Assembly: GCF_000157895.3 (NCBI RefSeq)
Contig: NC_022663.1
Coordinates: 1,116,001-1,180,000, forward strand
Source: Mycobacterium kansasii ATCC 12478
GTDB lineage: Bacteria > Actinomycetota > Actinomycetes > Mycobacteriales > Mycobacteriaceae
DNA length: 64,000 nucleotides
Direction of reading: 5' to 3'
Shown here: positions 36,712 to 46,220 of the stretch, piece by piece
Numbering within the stretch: position 1 is the stretch's first letter
Layout of the letters: each line of letters opens with the position of its first letter
Made by a program: the position numbers and the translations under genes
The notes under the pieces: generated by a model
Told to the model about the DNA's origin: nothing
Seen by the model: the letters and a program-made list of their open reading frames with translations, nothing else
The model's database searches: none

Positions 36712-37821
36712 ATGGATTTTCAGCTGAGCCACGAGCAGACGCTGCTGCGTGACACCACCCGCGACCTGTTGTCGCGCAGTTACGACGCGGAGAGCCGCAA
36801 CAAGGTCATCGGCACCGAGCTCGGCTGGAGCCGCGAGGTGTGGAGCCAACTCGCCGACACCGGGATCTTGAGCCTCGGATTCGACCCGGCCGAGTCCGGG
36901 CAGATCGAGATCATGGTCGTGATGACCGAAGTCGGGCGGCGGCTGGCGCCCGAACCCGTGGTACATGCCGCGCTGGCACCGGGTGCGCTCATCGCCGAGC
37001 TGGGCAACGACGCACAGCTACAGCTGCTCGACGACGTCGCCGCCGGGCAGCTGCTGCTGGCGTTCGCGCACCAGGAGCCCGGCCACCGGACGCCATCCGC
37101 CGATATCTCGACTCGCGCTGTGCGGCAAGGAGATTCGTGGCTGCTCAGCGGACATAAGAATCCGGTGCTGGCCGGTGACTGCGCCGACACGCTGGTGGTC
37201 AGCGCCGCACTGCCCGACGGTGGCGTGGGGTTGTTCCTGGTCGACGCCGAGACTGTCACCCGGCACCCGTACCCGACATTCGACGCCCACCGCGGCGCCC
37301 AGATTGACCTGGACCAGACGCCCGGTGAACCTCTGGGCGAGGCCGCTGAAGACGCGTCATCGGCGATCCGCGACGCCATCATTCGCATCCAGTCGGCATT
37401 GTGCTCGGAAGCGGTCGGCGCGATGTCCGAAGCCCTGCGCCTGACCACCGATTACCTCAAGACCCGCAAGCAATTCGGCGTCACGCTCAACAAGTTCCAG
37501 GCGCTGACCCAGCGTGCCGCCGACATGTACGTCTCGCTGGAAATGGCCCGCAGCATGGATCTCTACGCAGCGATGTCGATCGCCGACGGCAACCTCGACC
37601 CGCTGATCGCGTCCCGGGCCAAGCTGCAGGTGGGCCGGTCCGCCCGCCACATCGCGCAGGAGTCGATCCAGTTGCACGGCGGCATCGGAATGACCGCGGA
37701 ATATCCGGTGGGACACTACGCGGCCCGGCTCACCGCGATCGAGCACACTCTGGGTTCCGCCCAGGACCACCTGCACGTCCTCATCGACCACCTCGGCGAC
37801 TACGAGCTTGTCCGGCTTTGA
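36712..37821 (+). CDS. acyl-CoA dehydrogenase, smaller partner subunit (FadE)
   Basis: 369 residues from ATG 36712 (MDFQLSHEQTLLRDTTRDLL). It has the acyl-CoA dehydrogenase fold with a reduced middle domain (QGDSWLLSGHKNPVLAGDCA) and a C-terminal domain with LKTRKQFGVTLNKFQALTQR and QESIQLHGGIGMTAEYPVGH. The typical catalytic glutamate context is not evident in this C-terminus, as in the partner subunits of heteromeric mycobacterial enzymes. The 7-base spacing from the preceding FadE supports co-expression and complex formation (inference). Confidence 0.85.
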   Translation: MDFQLSHEQTLLRDTTRDLLSRSYDAESRNKVIGTELGWSREVWSQLADTGILSLGFDPAESGQIEIMVVMTEVGRRLAPEPVVHAALAPGALIAELGNDAQLQLLDDVAAGQLLLAFAHQEPGHRTPSADISTRAVRQGDSWLLSGHKNPVLAGDCADTLVVSAALPDGGVGLFLVDAETVTRHPYPTFDAHRGAQIDLDQTPGEPLGEAAEDASSAIRDAIIRIQSALCSEAVGAMSEALRLTTDYLKTRKQFGVTLNKFQALTQRAADMYVSLEMARSMDLYAAMSIADGNLDPLIASRAKLQVGRSARHIAQESIQLHGGIGMTAEYPVGHYAARLTAIEHTLGSAQDHLHVLIDHLGDYELVRL

Positions 37822-37863
37822 GCCAGCCGCCAACACGGGTGGCCGAACCGCCGTATCGGCGAC

Positions 37864-38436
37864 ATGACCGCGCTGACCTGGCTCGGTGTACCCGGAGATG
37901 AGCGCGCATGGACCGCACTCGGATTCACTGTCGACGACCGCGAGATCCAAATCGGCCGGGTGTGCTGTGCGCTCACCGACGAGCGTTGCTGGGGTTTCGA
38001 CGAAACCCACGGCGACGCAGCAATTCTCGGGATCCCGACCACGGTTCGCCCGGCACTTGCCGGTGCGGTGCACCCGTGCGGGGTGACGCACGTCGACCAC
38101 GTCGTGTATACGGTGCCCGACTTGGACACCGGAACCACCGCTCTCACAGCGACATTGGGCACCCCGCCGCGCCGCCGCTTTCATCCGCGTGGGCCAGACG
38201 GTCCGGAAATGGCGTTCTACCGTGTTGGCGAGGCATTCATCGAGGTGGTGGCCAGCGGTGCGGAGCCGGCGCTGATCGGGCTGGCATTGCGTTCTCCTGA
38301 CCTGGATGCCACCGTGAGCGCGATCCGGGCCGCCGGTGGCCCGATCTCGGACCCGAAGCCCGCGGTCCAAGGCGGTCGCATCGCAACGGTATGGCACGGC
38401 CACCTGGACTGGGGTCTGGCGATCATGGGGCCATAG
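37864..38436 (+). CDS. VOC (glyoxalase-like) family protein
   Basis: 190 residues from ATG 37864. A VOC module is recognisable from CGVTHVDHVVYTVPDLDTGT (about 75) through FIEVVASGAEPALIGLALRS and DLDATVSAIRAAGGPI. The N-terminal 70 residues are a looser second half (WTALGFTVDDREIQIGRVCC). Metal ligands typical of the fold (His in VDHVV, Glu in FIEVV) are present. The reaction is unknown. It follows the two fadE genes by 42 bases in the same direction, so it may belong to the same pathway. Confidence 0.75.
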   Translation: MTALTWLGVPGDERAWTALGFTVDDREIQIGRVCCALTDERCWGFDETHGDAAILGIPTTVRPALAGAVHPCGVTHVDHVVYTVPDLDTGTTALTATLGTPPRRRFHPRGPDGPEMAFYRVGEAFIEVVASGAEPALIGLALRSPDLDATVSAIRAAGGPISDPKPAVQGGRIATVWHGHLDWGLAIMGP

Positions 38437-38636
38437 GAATTTCAGGATCGCTGCCCGGCCGCGCAACTGAAGCGGCGAGTGACGGGGAGCGATCGCGGCA
38501 ATAATGGGTCCCGTCGCAGCGGCAGATGTGCCTTCGAAAGCGCAGACCGTCCGCTGCGGGTAATCAAAGTGAACCACCGGAAACATCGGCCGAATACGAG
38601 CTTGCCAGACTGTAGTAAGTAACGGTGGCAAGTCCT

Positions 38637-39842
38637 TCAGAACTCGAACGCCGTCTGGGCCGGGACGTCGCTGGCAAACGCTGCATCAAGCCGATTCACC
38701 AAGCCAGAGTCCCTGGTGCGCAGCCGGTTCGCCGCGGCCAACGTGGACGCCCGGTGCACCCCGAGGTACAGACTGCCCAGCACGTCACGACCCAGCACGA
38801 CGTCCGCCGACGCATCGGTCGGGCTACAGAGGGCACGTCCATCCCGGATCTGCAGCCGATATCGCCCCCCATCCGATACACCGATCACCATGGCGAGGTC
38901 GGCACAATAGCCACGCGCCTCGAGCGCGGCCGGGATATCCATGATTCGCAGCCACAGACCGTCTTGGCGAAATGTCGGGCTGGCCAATCGCGTATCGGTG
39001 AGCAGGAACGGCAGCGGGTCGTCCGGATGGGTGATAACTCTGACTCGCTCCATCGAGTCAAGCCCCAGCAGCGCACGCCATAGGGAGATATGCGCGTCGG
39101 CGGTAACGGCTCGCAGCTCCTCGACACGCGCCAGCTTCTGATCCGTGGCGTCCACCCGATACAACGCATAGCCGTCGGTGTGCAGGAAGGCAAACAATCT
39201 TGTGTCACCGCGTGGTGAATTCGTGCATTCGCCCAGCGCGTCTTCCCAAAGCACGTCAGGACGGGCCAGCCCGCCGGGCACCTGTTGCCGCCAGCGCTCG
39301 TAGATCGCAGCGAACTCGTCGCGATGCTCGGCGGGATTCACCAACCGGACCCTTCCGCCATCGGGTGCGTCGAGGTGGAAACGGGCGAAGCGCCGGTCGA
39401 GGGTCAGCTCCTGCAGTACGGTGGCAGGCCCATAGCCGAACCGGCCGTAGATGCCGCCCTCGCTGGCATACAACGCCGCCATCGGGTACTCGGAATCGCT
39501 GATCCGACGATGCAATTCGGCGCACATCAGGCGCAGTAGTCCACGTCGCCGGTGGGTGGGGGCAACCGCGACGAAACTGAGGCCGGCCGCTGGAAGCACC
39601 GCGCCGCCGGGCACCGTCAACCGCAGGTCGAGATACAGCGCCATGCCCACCACGTCGCCACCGTCGCAACTCACCACTGCACCATCAGCGGGTACCAGAC
39701 TGCGCCAGGTGTTGGCCGGACGAGGACCCATGAAGTCCGGAAAGCTGGCGGCCGCCAGGAAGTACATTGACGCCCAGTCGTCCTCCGTCGGGCTACGAAG
39801 TGTCAGGGATGTCGGTAAAGCCTTTGGCGCGGCGACGGTCAC
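38637..39842 (-). CDS. eis: N-acetyltransferase Eis
   Basis: GNAT enzyme that acetylates lysines and aminoglycosides, associated with intracellular survival. 401 residues from GTG 39842, which brings the N-terminus (LTLRSPTEDDWASMYFLAAA) into line with Mtb Eis (402-408 residues); the longer frame to 39950 is unsupported. Acetyl-CoA binding LSFVAVAPTHRRRGLLRLMC (V-loop and RRxGL), the tyrosine acid in GGIYGRFGYGPAT, and the C-terminal TAFEF whose terminal carboxylate is the catalytic base are conserved. In Mtb eis directly follows comEA; here about 3.1 kb of other genes separate them. Confidence 0.93.
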   Translation of the reverse strand: MTVAAPKALPTSLTLRSPTEDDWASMYFLAAASFPDFMGPRPANTWRSLVPADGAVVSCDGGDVVGMALYLDLRLTVPGGAVLPAAGLSFVAVAPTHRRRGLLRLMCAELHRRISDSEYPMAALYASEGGIYGRFGYGPATVLQELTLDRRFARFHLDAPDGGRVRLVNPAEHRDEFAAIYERWRQQVPGGLARPDVLWEDALGECTNSPRGDTRLFAFLHTDGYALYRVDATDQKLARVEELRAVTADAHISLWRALLGLDSMERVRVITHPDDPLPFLLTDTRLASPTFRQDGLWLRIMDIPAALEARGYCADLAMVIGVSDGGRYRLQIRDGRALCSPTDASADVVLGRDVLGSLYLGVHRASTLAAANRLRTRDSGLVNRLDAAFASDVPAQTAFEF

Positions 39843-39931
39843 GAAACCGACTCTGGCACATACCCGTGCCCCCGCGCATCTGAATATCGCAGCAATAATG
39901 GGTCTCATCGCAACCGGCAAAGGAGCCTTAG

Positions 39932-40981
39932 ATGAGCACGGACCGCCCAATGCGCGTGATCCAGTGGACCACCGGAAACATCGGGCGGCGATCGCTGCAC
40001 GCCATCATCGACCGGCCCGACATGGAATTGGTGGGCGTGTACGCGCACGGCCCGGAAAAGGTCGGTGTCGACGCCGCGGACCTGGCCGGCTGGCCGGAGC
40101 CGACGGGCGTGCAGGCCACCAACGACATCGACGCGCTGCTGGCGCTGGGCGCCGACGCATGTTGCTATAACCCGTTGTGGCCCAACATCGATGAACTGGT
40201 GCGCTTGCTGGAATCCGGTGTCAACGTGTGCACCAGCGCGGCCTGGATCACCGGCGGCAAGCAGACACCGCAGGACCGCGAGCGCATCATCGCTGCCTGC
40301 GAACGAGGCGGCTCGACGATCTTCGGCAGCGGCGCGCATCCCGGTATGACCAACATGGTCGGCATGGTGCTCAGCGCGGCCTGTGAGCGGGTGGACTAAA
40401 TCCGCATCACCGAATCGGTGGACTGTTCGACCTACGAGTCGGCGGAAACGCAGACGGCCATGGGTTTTTCGCAGGATCCCGACACCCCCGGCCTCGCCGA
40501 GAGCGTGCGGTCCGAAAGCGAGGTCTTCGCCGAATCGGCAGCCATGATGGCCGACGCGATCGGGGCGAAGCTGGACCGGGTGACCTTCGACGTGACGTTC
40601 ACGGCGGCCACCGCGGATACCGATCTGGGGTTCATGAAGATCCCCGCCGGCACCGTCGGCAGCGTCTACGGCTACCACCGCGGCTGGCAGGGCGACCGCA
40701 ACGTCGTCAGCGTGGGATTCAACTGGACCATGGGCAACCACGTGGTGCCGCCCAAACCGCTGGAGCACGGCCACGTCATCCAGGTATTCGGGCTGCCCAA
40801 CATGCGCACCGTGCTGCACTGCCTGCCGCCGAAGGATTGGACGGAGCCGGGTTTCATGGGCCTGGGCATGATCTACACCGCGATGCCGGTCACCAACGCG
40901 GTGCCGGCGGTGGTGGCCGCGAAACCGGGGATTGTGACCCTTGCCGATCTGCCTCCCGTCACCGGCCGCGTGGCGCGCTAG
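39932..40981 (+). pseudogene. NAD(P)-dependent dihydrodipicolinate-reductase-like/amine dehydrogenase family gene with in-frame TAA
   Basis: 350 codons open in one frame except TAA at 40397-40399 (codon 156), between SAACERVD and IRITESVDCSTYE. Tyrosine (TAC) would fit the stop position, so a single C-to-A change would explain it. The N-terminus has a Rossmann fold (MRVIQWTTGNIGRRSLHAII) as in the 2,4-diaminopentanoate-dehydrogenase/DapB-like family. The remainder is fully conserved in appearance up to the normal end (LADLPPVTGRVAR). ATG 39932 follows AAAGGAG about 8 bases upstream. It is divergent from eis. A sequencing error is possible. Confidence 0.75.
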
Positions 40982-41131
40982 CGCCGGGTCCGGCAGCCGA
41001 CCGGCACCCCCGAGGAACGGTCACGTGCACTAAGAGTAAGGTGCTTAGCCAAGCAAAGGTTCTGTCTGCACCGGGCCTGGCTTACCGGGTGGGCCGCGAC
41101 GACCTTTTGGCGGTGAGCGGAAGGCGGTCAA

Positions 41132-41575
41132 GTGAGAACGATTCGCATTACCCGCGTGACCAGGCACCTATGGATACCGCTGGTCCTGGTGATCGTGCTT
41201 GCGGTCTCCGGTTTGGTGGTGATGCGGCTGCACCGGATCTTCGGTTCCCAGGACCTCAACGCGAACGCCGGCGGCGGGATCGAGATCGTGCAATTCAACC
41301 CCAAGGTCGTCACCTATGAGGTCTTCGGCCCGCCCGGCAGCACCGCGAACATCAACTACTGGGATGCCGACGCCAACACCCACCAGGTCAACGCCGCACC
41401 GCTGCCGTGGTCGGTGACGATCTCGACGACGCTGCCCTCGGTGAGCGCCAACATCATGGCTCAGGGCGACGGCAGCCGGATCGGCTGTCGCATCACGGTC
41501 GACGGTGTCGTCCGGCAAGAGAAGAAGTCCGATGGCGTCAACCCTCAGACCTTCTGCCTGGTGAAATCCGCATGA
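41132..41575 (+). CDS. MmpS family membrane protein
   Basis: 147 residues from GTG 41132. One N-terminal membrane helix (LWIPLVLVIVLAVSGLVVM, about 13-31) precedes an extracytoplasmic beta domain with family blocks FNPKVVTYEVFGPPGS, INYWDADANTHQVNAAPLPW, ANIMAQGDGSRIGCRITVDG and the C-terminal TFCLVKSA. MmpS proteins assist MmpL exporters. Its stop overlaps the mmpL start in ATGA. It is most like the MmpS4/MmpS5 type, whose partners export siderophores and drugs; which one is not decided. Confidence 0.9.
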   Translation: MRTIRITRVTRHLWIPLVLVIVLAVSGLVVMRLHRIFGSQDLNANAGGGIEIVQFNPKVVTYEVFGPPGSTANINYWDADANTHQVNAAPLPWSVTISTTLPSVSANIMAQGDGSRIGCRITVDGVVRQEKKSDGVNPQTFCLVKSA

Positions 41576-44451
41576 CACACGTGGAAGATGCGGCCACGAG
41601 CCCGATCAGCACCCAAGACCCCGAGACCCGCCCCAGCAGCCACCCGCACCGGCCCGTCATCCCCCACACCATCCGTATCTTCGCGGTGCCGATCATCCTG
41701 GCCTGGGTGGTGCTGACCGTCATCGTCAACGTCGCCGTGCCGCGACTGGAAGTCGTCAGCGAGGAACATTCCGCGCCGATGACGCCATTGGACGCGCCGT
41801 CGATGAAAGCGATGATGCTGTTGGGGCACAACTTCCGGGAGTTCGATTCCAACAGCACGGTCATGATCGTCCTGGAAGGTCAGCAGCCGCTGGGCGACGA
41901 CGCGCACCACTACTACGACGACCTGATTCGCCAGCTGCGTCAGGACCGCACGCACGTCCAGCACATCCAGGATTTCTGGGGAGACCGGCTCACCGCGGCC
42001 GGCGCGCAGAGCGCCGACGCCAAGGGCGCCTACGTCATGCTGAACCTCGCCGGCAACCAGGGCACCACGCTGGCCAACGAATCCGTCGAGGCCGTCCGAA
42101 AGGTGATCGACCGCAACCAGCCGCCGCCCGGAGTGCGGGCCTACGTCACCGGTCCCGCCGCGCTCAGTGACGACATGCACATCATCGGTAACGCCAGCCT
42201 GGCCAAGATCACCCTGTTCACCCTCGGTGCCATCGCCATCATGCTGCTGCTGGTCTACCGCTCCATCGTCACCACGCTCGTCCAGTTGTTCATGACCGGC
42301 ATCGCGCTGGCTTCCGCGCGCGGGGTGGTCGCGGTTCTGGGGTACCACAACGTCTTCGGGCTCACGACGTTTGCCGCCAATATCCTCACCATGCTGGCGA
42401 TCGCCGCCGGCACCGACTACGGGATCTTCCTGGTCGGCCGCTATCAGGAGGCGCTACGGGCCGGCGAGGACCGAGAAACCGCCTACTACACCACCTTTCG
42501 CGGGGTGGCCCCGGTAGTGTTGGGCTCGGGACTGACCATCGCCGGGGCGACCTACTGCCTGAGCTTCGCGCGGCTGCCCTGGTTCAACACCATGGGCGCG
42601 CCCGTGGCGATCGGCATGCTCGTGGTGGTGTTGGCCGGGGTGACGCTGGGTCCCGCGGTGGTCTTCGTCGGCAGCCGGTTCCACCTGTTCGAGTCCCGGC
42701 GGGCGGCCCGGAAAGGCAGGCTGTGGCGGCGCGTCGGCACCGCCGTGGTGCGTTGGCCCGCACCGATTCTGGCGGTCAGCGGTGCGATCGTGCTGGTGGG
42801 CATGGTCGCGCTGCCGACCTTCAAGACCAGCTACAACGACCGCTACTACCTGCCGGCCGCAGCGCCCTCCAACCTCGGGCAAGCCGCCGCCGACCGGCAT
42901 TTCTCCCAAGCGCGGATGAACCCGGACATGCTGATGATCGAGGCCGACCACGACATGCGCAATACCGCCGACATGCTGGTCTTGGACAAGGTGGCCAAGA
43001 ACGTCATCCGGGTCGTCGGAATCGCCATGATCCAGGACATCACCCGACCGCTGGGCATCCCAATTCAGCACAGCTCCATACCATTCCAGAACAGCATGCA
43101 AAGCCAGACGACCATGCAGAACATGGCGTTCCTGAAGGACCGCATGGCCGACATCACCAAGATGGCCGACGAAATGCAATTCATGATCGACACGATGCAG
43201 CGCATGTACCAGGTGACCCAAGAACTTTCCAGCGCCGCCGACGACAGCGCGCGGACCACGGCGGAAACAGCCGATATCACCAACCGATTACGGGACCACA
43301 TCGCCGATTTCGACGACTTCTGGCGTCCGATACGAAGCTACTTCTACTGGGAGAAGCACTGCTACGACATTCCCATCTGCTGGTCGATACGGTCGCTGTT
43401 CGACTCGTTGGACGGCTTCGACCAGCTGGCCGGGCAATTCGACGAGCTGACCGCGGACATCCAGCGCACCGCCACCGCCACCCACGAGATGCTGGTGCTG
43501 ATCCCGCCGATGATCGACACCATGAAGACCACCAAGGCCCTGACGCTGACCATGCAGGCCACCTTCTCGGCAATGCTCGACCAGATGGACGAGCTGAGCA
43601 ATACCGCCATCGTCATGGGGCAGAGTTTCGACGCCTCCAAGAACGACGACTTCTTCTACCTGCCACCGGAAGCCTTCGACAACCCCGACTTCCAGACCGG
43701 GCTTCGGATGTTCTTGTCGCCGGACGGCAAGTCCGCGCGCTTCTTCATCACCCACCAGGGCGATCCGATGACCCCGGAGGGAATCTCGCGCGTCGACGCC
43801 GAGCGCACCGCGGCCCAGGAGGGTCTCAAGCAGTCGTCGCTCTCGGATGCCAAGGTGTATCTCGGGGGCACCGCCGCGACGTTCAAGGACATGGCCGACG
43901 GCGAAAAGTACGATCTGATGATCGCGGTGGTGTCGGCACTGACGCTGATCTTCATGATCATGCTGTTGCTCACCCGAAGCGTGGTCGCCGCGCTGGTTAT
44001 CGTCGGCACCGCGGCCAGCTCGATCGCCGCGTCCTTCGGGTTGTCGGTGCTGATTTGGCAAGATCTGTTCGGCTTCAAGATCCACTGGATCGTGGCGGCG
44101 CTGTCGGTCATCATCCTGCTGGCCGTGGGGTCCGACTACAACCTGCTGTTGGTCTCGCGTTTCCGCGAGGAGATCCATGCCGGACTCAAGACCGGAACCA
44201 TCCGCTCCATGGCCGGCACCGGCGGGGTGGTGACGGCCGCGGGTCTGGTGTTCGCCTTCACCATGGCCGCCATGCTGGGCAGCGAATTGCGGGTGCTCGG
44301 CCAGTTCGGGTCGACGGTCTGTATCGGGCTGCTGCTCGACACGTTGATCGTGCGCACCCTGCTGATGCCGTCGATCGCCACGCTGCTGGGCCGCTGGTTC
44401 TGGTGGCCGCAGGTGGTCCACCCGCGCGGTCACAATGCACGGCGAGCGTAA
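41572..44451 (+). CDS. MmpL family RND transporter
   Basis: 959 residues from ATG 41572, overlapping the mmpS stop; full length for the MmpL4/MmpL5 group. Twelve-helix RND layout: helix 1 (about 37-56), first porter domain, helices 2-6 with AIAAGTDYGIFLVGRYQEAL (proton-relay Asp-Tyr pair), then a long helical hairpin in the second porter domain (about 500-690, rich in Met and Gln: MADITKMADEMQFMIDTMQR). Helices 7-12 follow with AVGSDYNLLLVSRFREEIHA, the second Asp-Tyr pair. With MmpS it should export a lipid or siderophore. Substrate and regulator are not evident. Confidence 0.93.
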   Translation: MTHVEDAATSPISTQDPETRPSSHPHRPVIPHTIRIFAVPIILAWVVLTVIVNVAVPRLEVVSEEHSAPMTPLDAPSMKAMMLLGHNFREFDSNSTVMIVLEGQQPLGDDAHHYYDDLIRQLRQDRTHVQHIQDFWGDRLTAAGAQSADAKGAYVMLNLAGNQGTTLANESVEAVRKVIDRNQPPPGVRAYVTGPAALSDDMHIIGNASLAKITLFTLGAIAIMLLLVYRSIVTTLVQLFMTGIALASARGVVAVLGYHNVFGLTTFAANILTMLAIAAGTDYGIFLVGRYQEALRAGEDRETAYYTTFRGVAPVVLGSGLTIAGATYCLSFARLPWFNTMGAPVAIGMLVVVLAGVTLGPAVVFVGSRFHLFESRRAARKGRLWRRVGTAVVRWPAPILAVSGAIVLVGMVALPTFKTSYNDRYYLPAAAPSNLGQAAADRHFSQARMNPDMLMIEADHDMRNTADMLVLDKVAKNVIRVVGIAMIQDITRPLGIPIQHSSIPFQNSMQSQTTMQNMAFLKDRMADITKMADEMQFMIDTMQRMYQVTQELSSAADDSARTTAETADITNRLRDHIADFDDFWRPIRSYFYWEKHCYDIPICWSIRSLFDSLDGFDQLAGQFDELTADIQRTATATHEMLVLIPPMIDTMKTTKALTLTMQATFSAMLDQMDELSNTAIVMGQSFDASKNDDFFYLPPEAFDNPDFQTGLRMFLSPDGKSARFFITHQGDPMTPEGISRVDAERTAAQEGLKQSSLSDAKVYLGGTAATFKDMADGEKYDLMIAVVSALTLIFMIMLLLTRSVVAALVIVGTAASSIAASFGLSVLIWQDLFGFKIHWIVAALSVIILLAVGSDYNLLLVSRFREEIHAGLKTGTIRSMAGTGGVVTAAGLVFAFTMAAMLGSELRVLGQFGSTVCIGLLLDTLIVRTLLMPSIATLLGRWFWWPQVVHPRGHNARRA

Positions 44452-44682
44452 CGTTCTAGAAAATCGTTCGGGTACTTTGGTTTTCAAGTCCTGCGCGGTC
44501 GATGCGGGATCGATAACCACAACAGGTGGCTTGGTTCCTCCGCACAGCCACGCCGAACCTATTTTCATGCAACCGTGTACAAGCCACTGCAGGCGATATC
44601 AGAATAATTTCATCGCTGTTTCATCGCCGATGCAGATCCTCATCTGGCGACGGCACAAGTGTTGGCGGACGGGAGGTACGAG

Positions 44683-46209
44683 ATGTCGTTCGTGAGCGTG
44701 GCGCCCGAGCCGGCGGCGGTCGCGACGACGGACCTGACCCGTATCGGCTCAGCAATCAGCGCCGCGAACAGCGCCGCCGTCGTCCCGACGACCGCGCTGC
44801 TGTCCGCCGGCGCCGATGAGGTCTCGGCAGTGATGGCCACGCTGTTTGCCGAATACGGTCGCCAGTATCAGGCGCTGGCCGGACAGGTCGCGGCATCATA
44901 TGACCAATTCACCCGCACGGTGCTGGCGGGCGTGAATGCCTATGCCGCCGCCGAGGTCGCCAACATCACCCAGCTTGCGACAAACGTGGCGAACGCGGTC
45001 AATGAGCCGGTTCTGGAGCTGACCGGCCGCCCGCTGTTCGGCAACGGCGCCGACGGGTACACCAACGCTCAAGGCGTGGGGACGGCCGGCAAGCCCGGCG
45101 GCTGGCTGTACGGCAACGGCGGAACCGGCGGCATCAGCACGCGGGCCGGAGTGCCCGGGGGGGCCGGCGGGGCAGCGGGTCTGATCGGCACCGGCGGTAC
45201 CGGCGGCAGCAGCGTTTACGGTGGGGCGCCCGGAGGTGCCGGCGGGCCCGCGATCCTGATCGGTGACGGCGGCACCGGCGGGGCCAGCGGTCCCGGCGGC
45301 GTCGGCGGCATTGGCGGCCGTGCCGGTTTGCTGTGGGGGCACACCGGCACCGCCGGCATCAGCACCCTGCTTTCCCCGAACCAAACTCTGATCTATGTGG
45401 ATCAATACGGCAACCCGCTGCTCAACATCTCGGTGGGCGGCGGACCAAGTCTGCCCGTCATCGTCGACTCCGGCTCCACCGGACTCTTGGTCCCACCGCA
45501 ATATGTCAATGTGGCGGCTCTCGGCCCGCCCACCGGGACGGGCTCCGTCAGTTACGGCCTCAGCAACACCGGTCGCCTCTACATCGACTACCAGACATAT
45601 CAAACGACCGTGAATTTCGGGAACGGAATTGTCAGCCCGTCGGCCACCGTTGCGGTCGCCACCTCCGCATATCTGGGTACGCCAAGCCACCCCATCGACC
45701 CTTCGTTGTTACCCGCCTATCTGGGCGTGGGTCCCAACAACATGTTTCCGTTCGCCACGCCCACAAATGCGGCTTTGCCGGTCGGCATGAATCAGGGTGT
45801 GCTCATCAATATGCCTCGCGGTTTGCTGGAGTTCGGCCCAAATTCACTGCCGCCCATCGTCCAGCTCAATGGAGCGCCGGGAACCATGGTTCAGGTGCAG
45901 ATCAACAACGGGCTGCCGCAGACCGTTCCCGCATACATCGATTCCGGCGGCGTGGGCGGAACCATCCCACAATCGTTGGTGCCTGACCTGGCGGTCGGCA
46001 ATCACCTTCCCGAAGGCACAACCATCACGGTCACCACGATCAACGGTGTGCCCCTCTACACGCAGACGGTCACTGCTGCCAACTCCCCAACCGTTGTGTC
46101 CTCGGGCAATCCGTTCAATACCGGGAATTACCCCTTCTCCATCGGGCCGATCTATATCTGGAACGATCCCAGCCCGATAGGAACGACGGTCTTTGACCGA
46201 CTGGCCTGA
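44683..46209 (+). CDS. PE_PGRS protein with C-terminal pepsin-like aspartic protease domain (PecA-like)
   Basis: 508 residues from ATG 44683 (MSFVSVAPEPAAVATTDL), with GGGAGG 7 bases upstream. Domains: PE (1-95, with PE dipeptide and YAAAE export motif); linker RPLFGNGADG; a short PGRS region (about 125-225); and an aspartic protease domain (about 235-508). The protease has two catalytic motifs, VIVDSGSTGLLVP (Asp262) and AYIDSGGVGGTIP (Asp420). This is the architecture of PecA (M. marinum) and the PE_PGRS16/35 group of Mtb, which cleave surface PE_PGRS proteins including themselves. It lies 231 bases after mmpL and converges on degV. Confidence 0.9.
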   Translation: MSFVSVAPEPAAVATTDLTRIGSAISAANSAAVVPTTALLSAGADEVSAVMATLFAEYGRQYQALAGQVAASYDQFTRTVLAGVNAYAAAEVANITQLATNVANAVNEPVLELTGRPLFGNGADGYTNAQGVGTAGKPGGWLYGNGGTGGISTRAGVPGGAGGAAGLIGTGGTGGSSVYGGAPGGAGGPAILIGDGGTGGASGPGGVGGIGGRAGLLWGHTGTAGISTLLSPNQTLIYVDQYGNPLLNISVGGGPSLPVIVDSGSTGLLVPPQYVNVAALGPPTGTGSVSYGLSNTGRLYIDYQTYQTTVNFGNGIVSPSATVAVATSAYLGTPSHPIDPSLLPAYLGVGPNNMFPFATPTNAALPVGMNQGVLINMPRGLLEFGPNSLPPIVQLNGAPGTMVQVQINNGLPQTVPAYIDSGGVGGTIPQSLVPDLAVGNHLPEGTTITVTTINGVPLYTQTVTAANSPTVVSSGNPFNTGNYPFSIGPIYIWNDPSPIGTTVFDRLA

Positions 46210-46220
46210 CCGCTTCAGCG

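Noticed and set aside
41035..41070. IdeR box upstream of mmpS (TAAGGTGCTTAGCCAAGC)
   Set aside because: Too many mismatches to the 19-base consensus in both halves.
41545..44568. Long minus-strand frames opposite mmpL
   Set aside because: Compositional antisense frames; mmpL itself is full length with conserved motifs.
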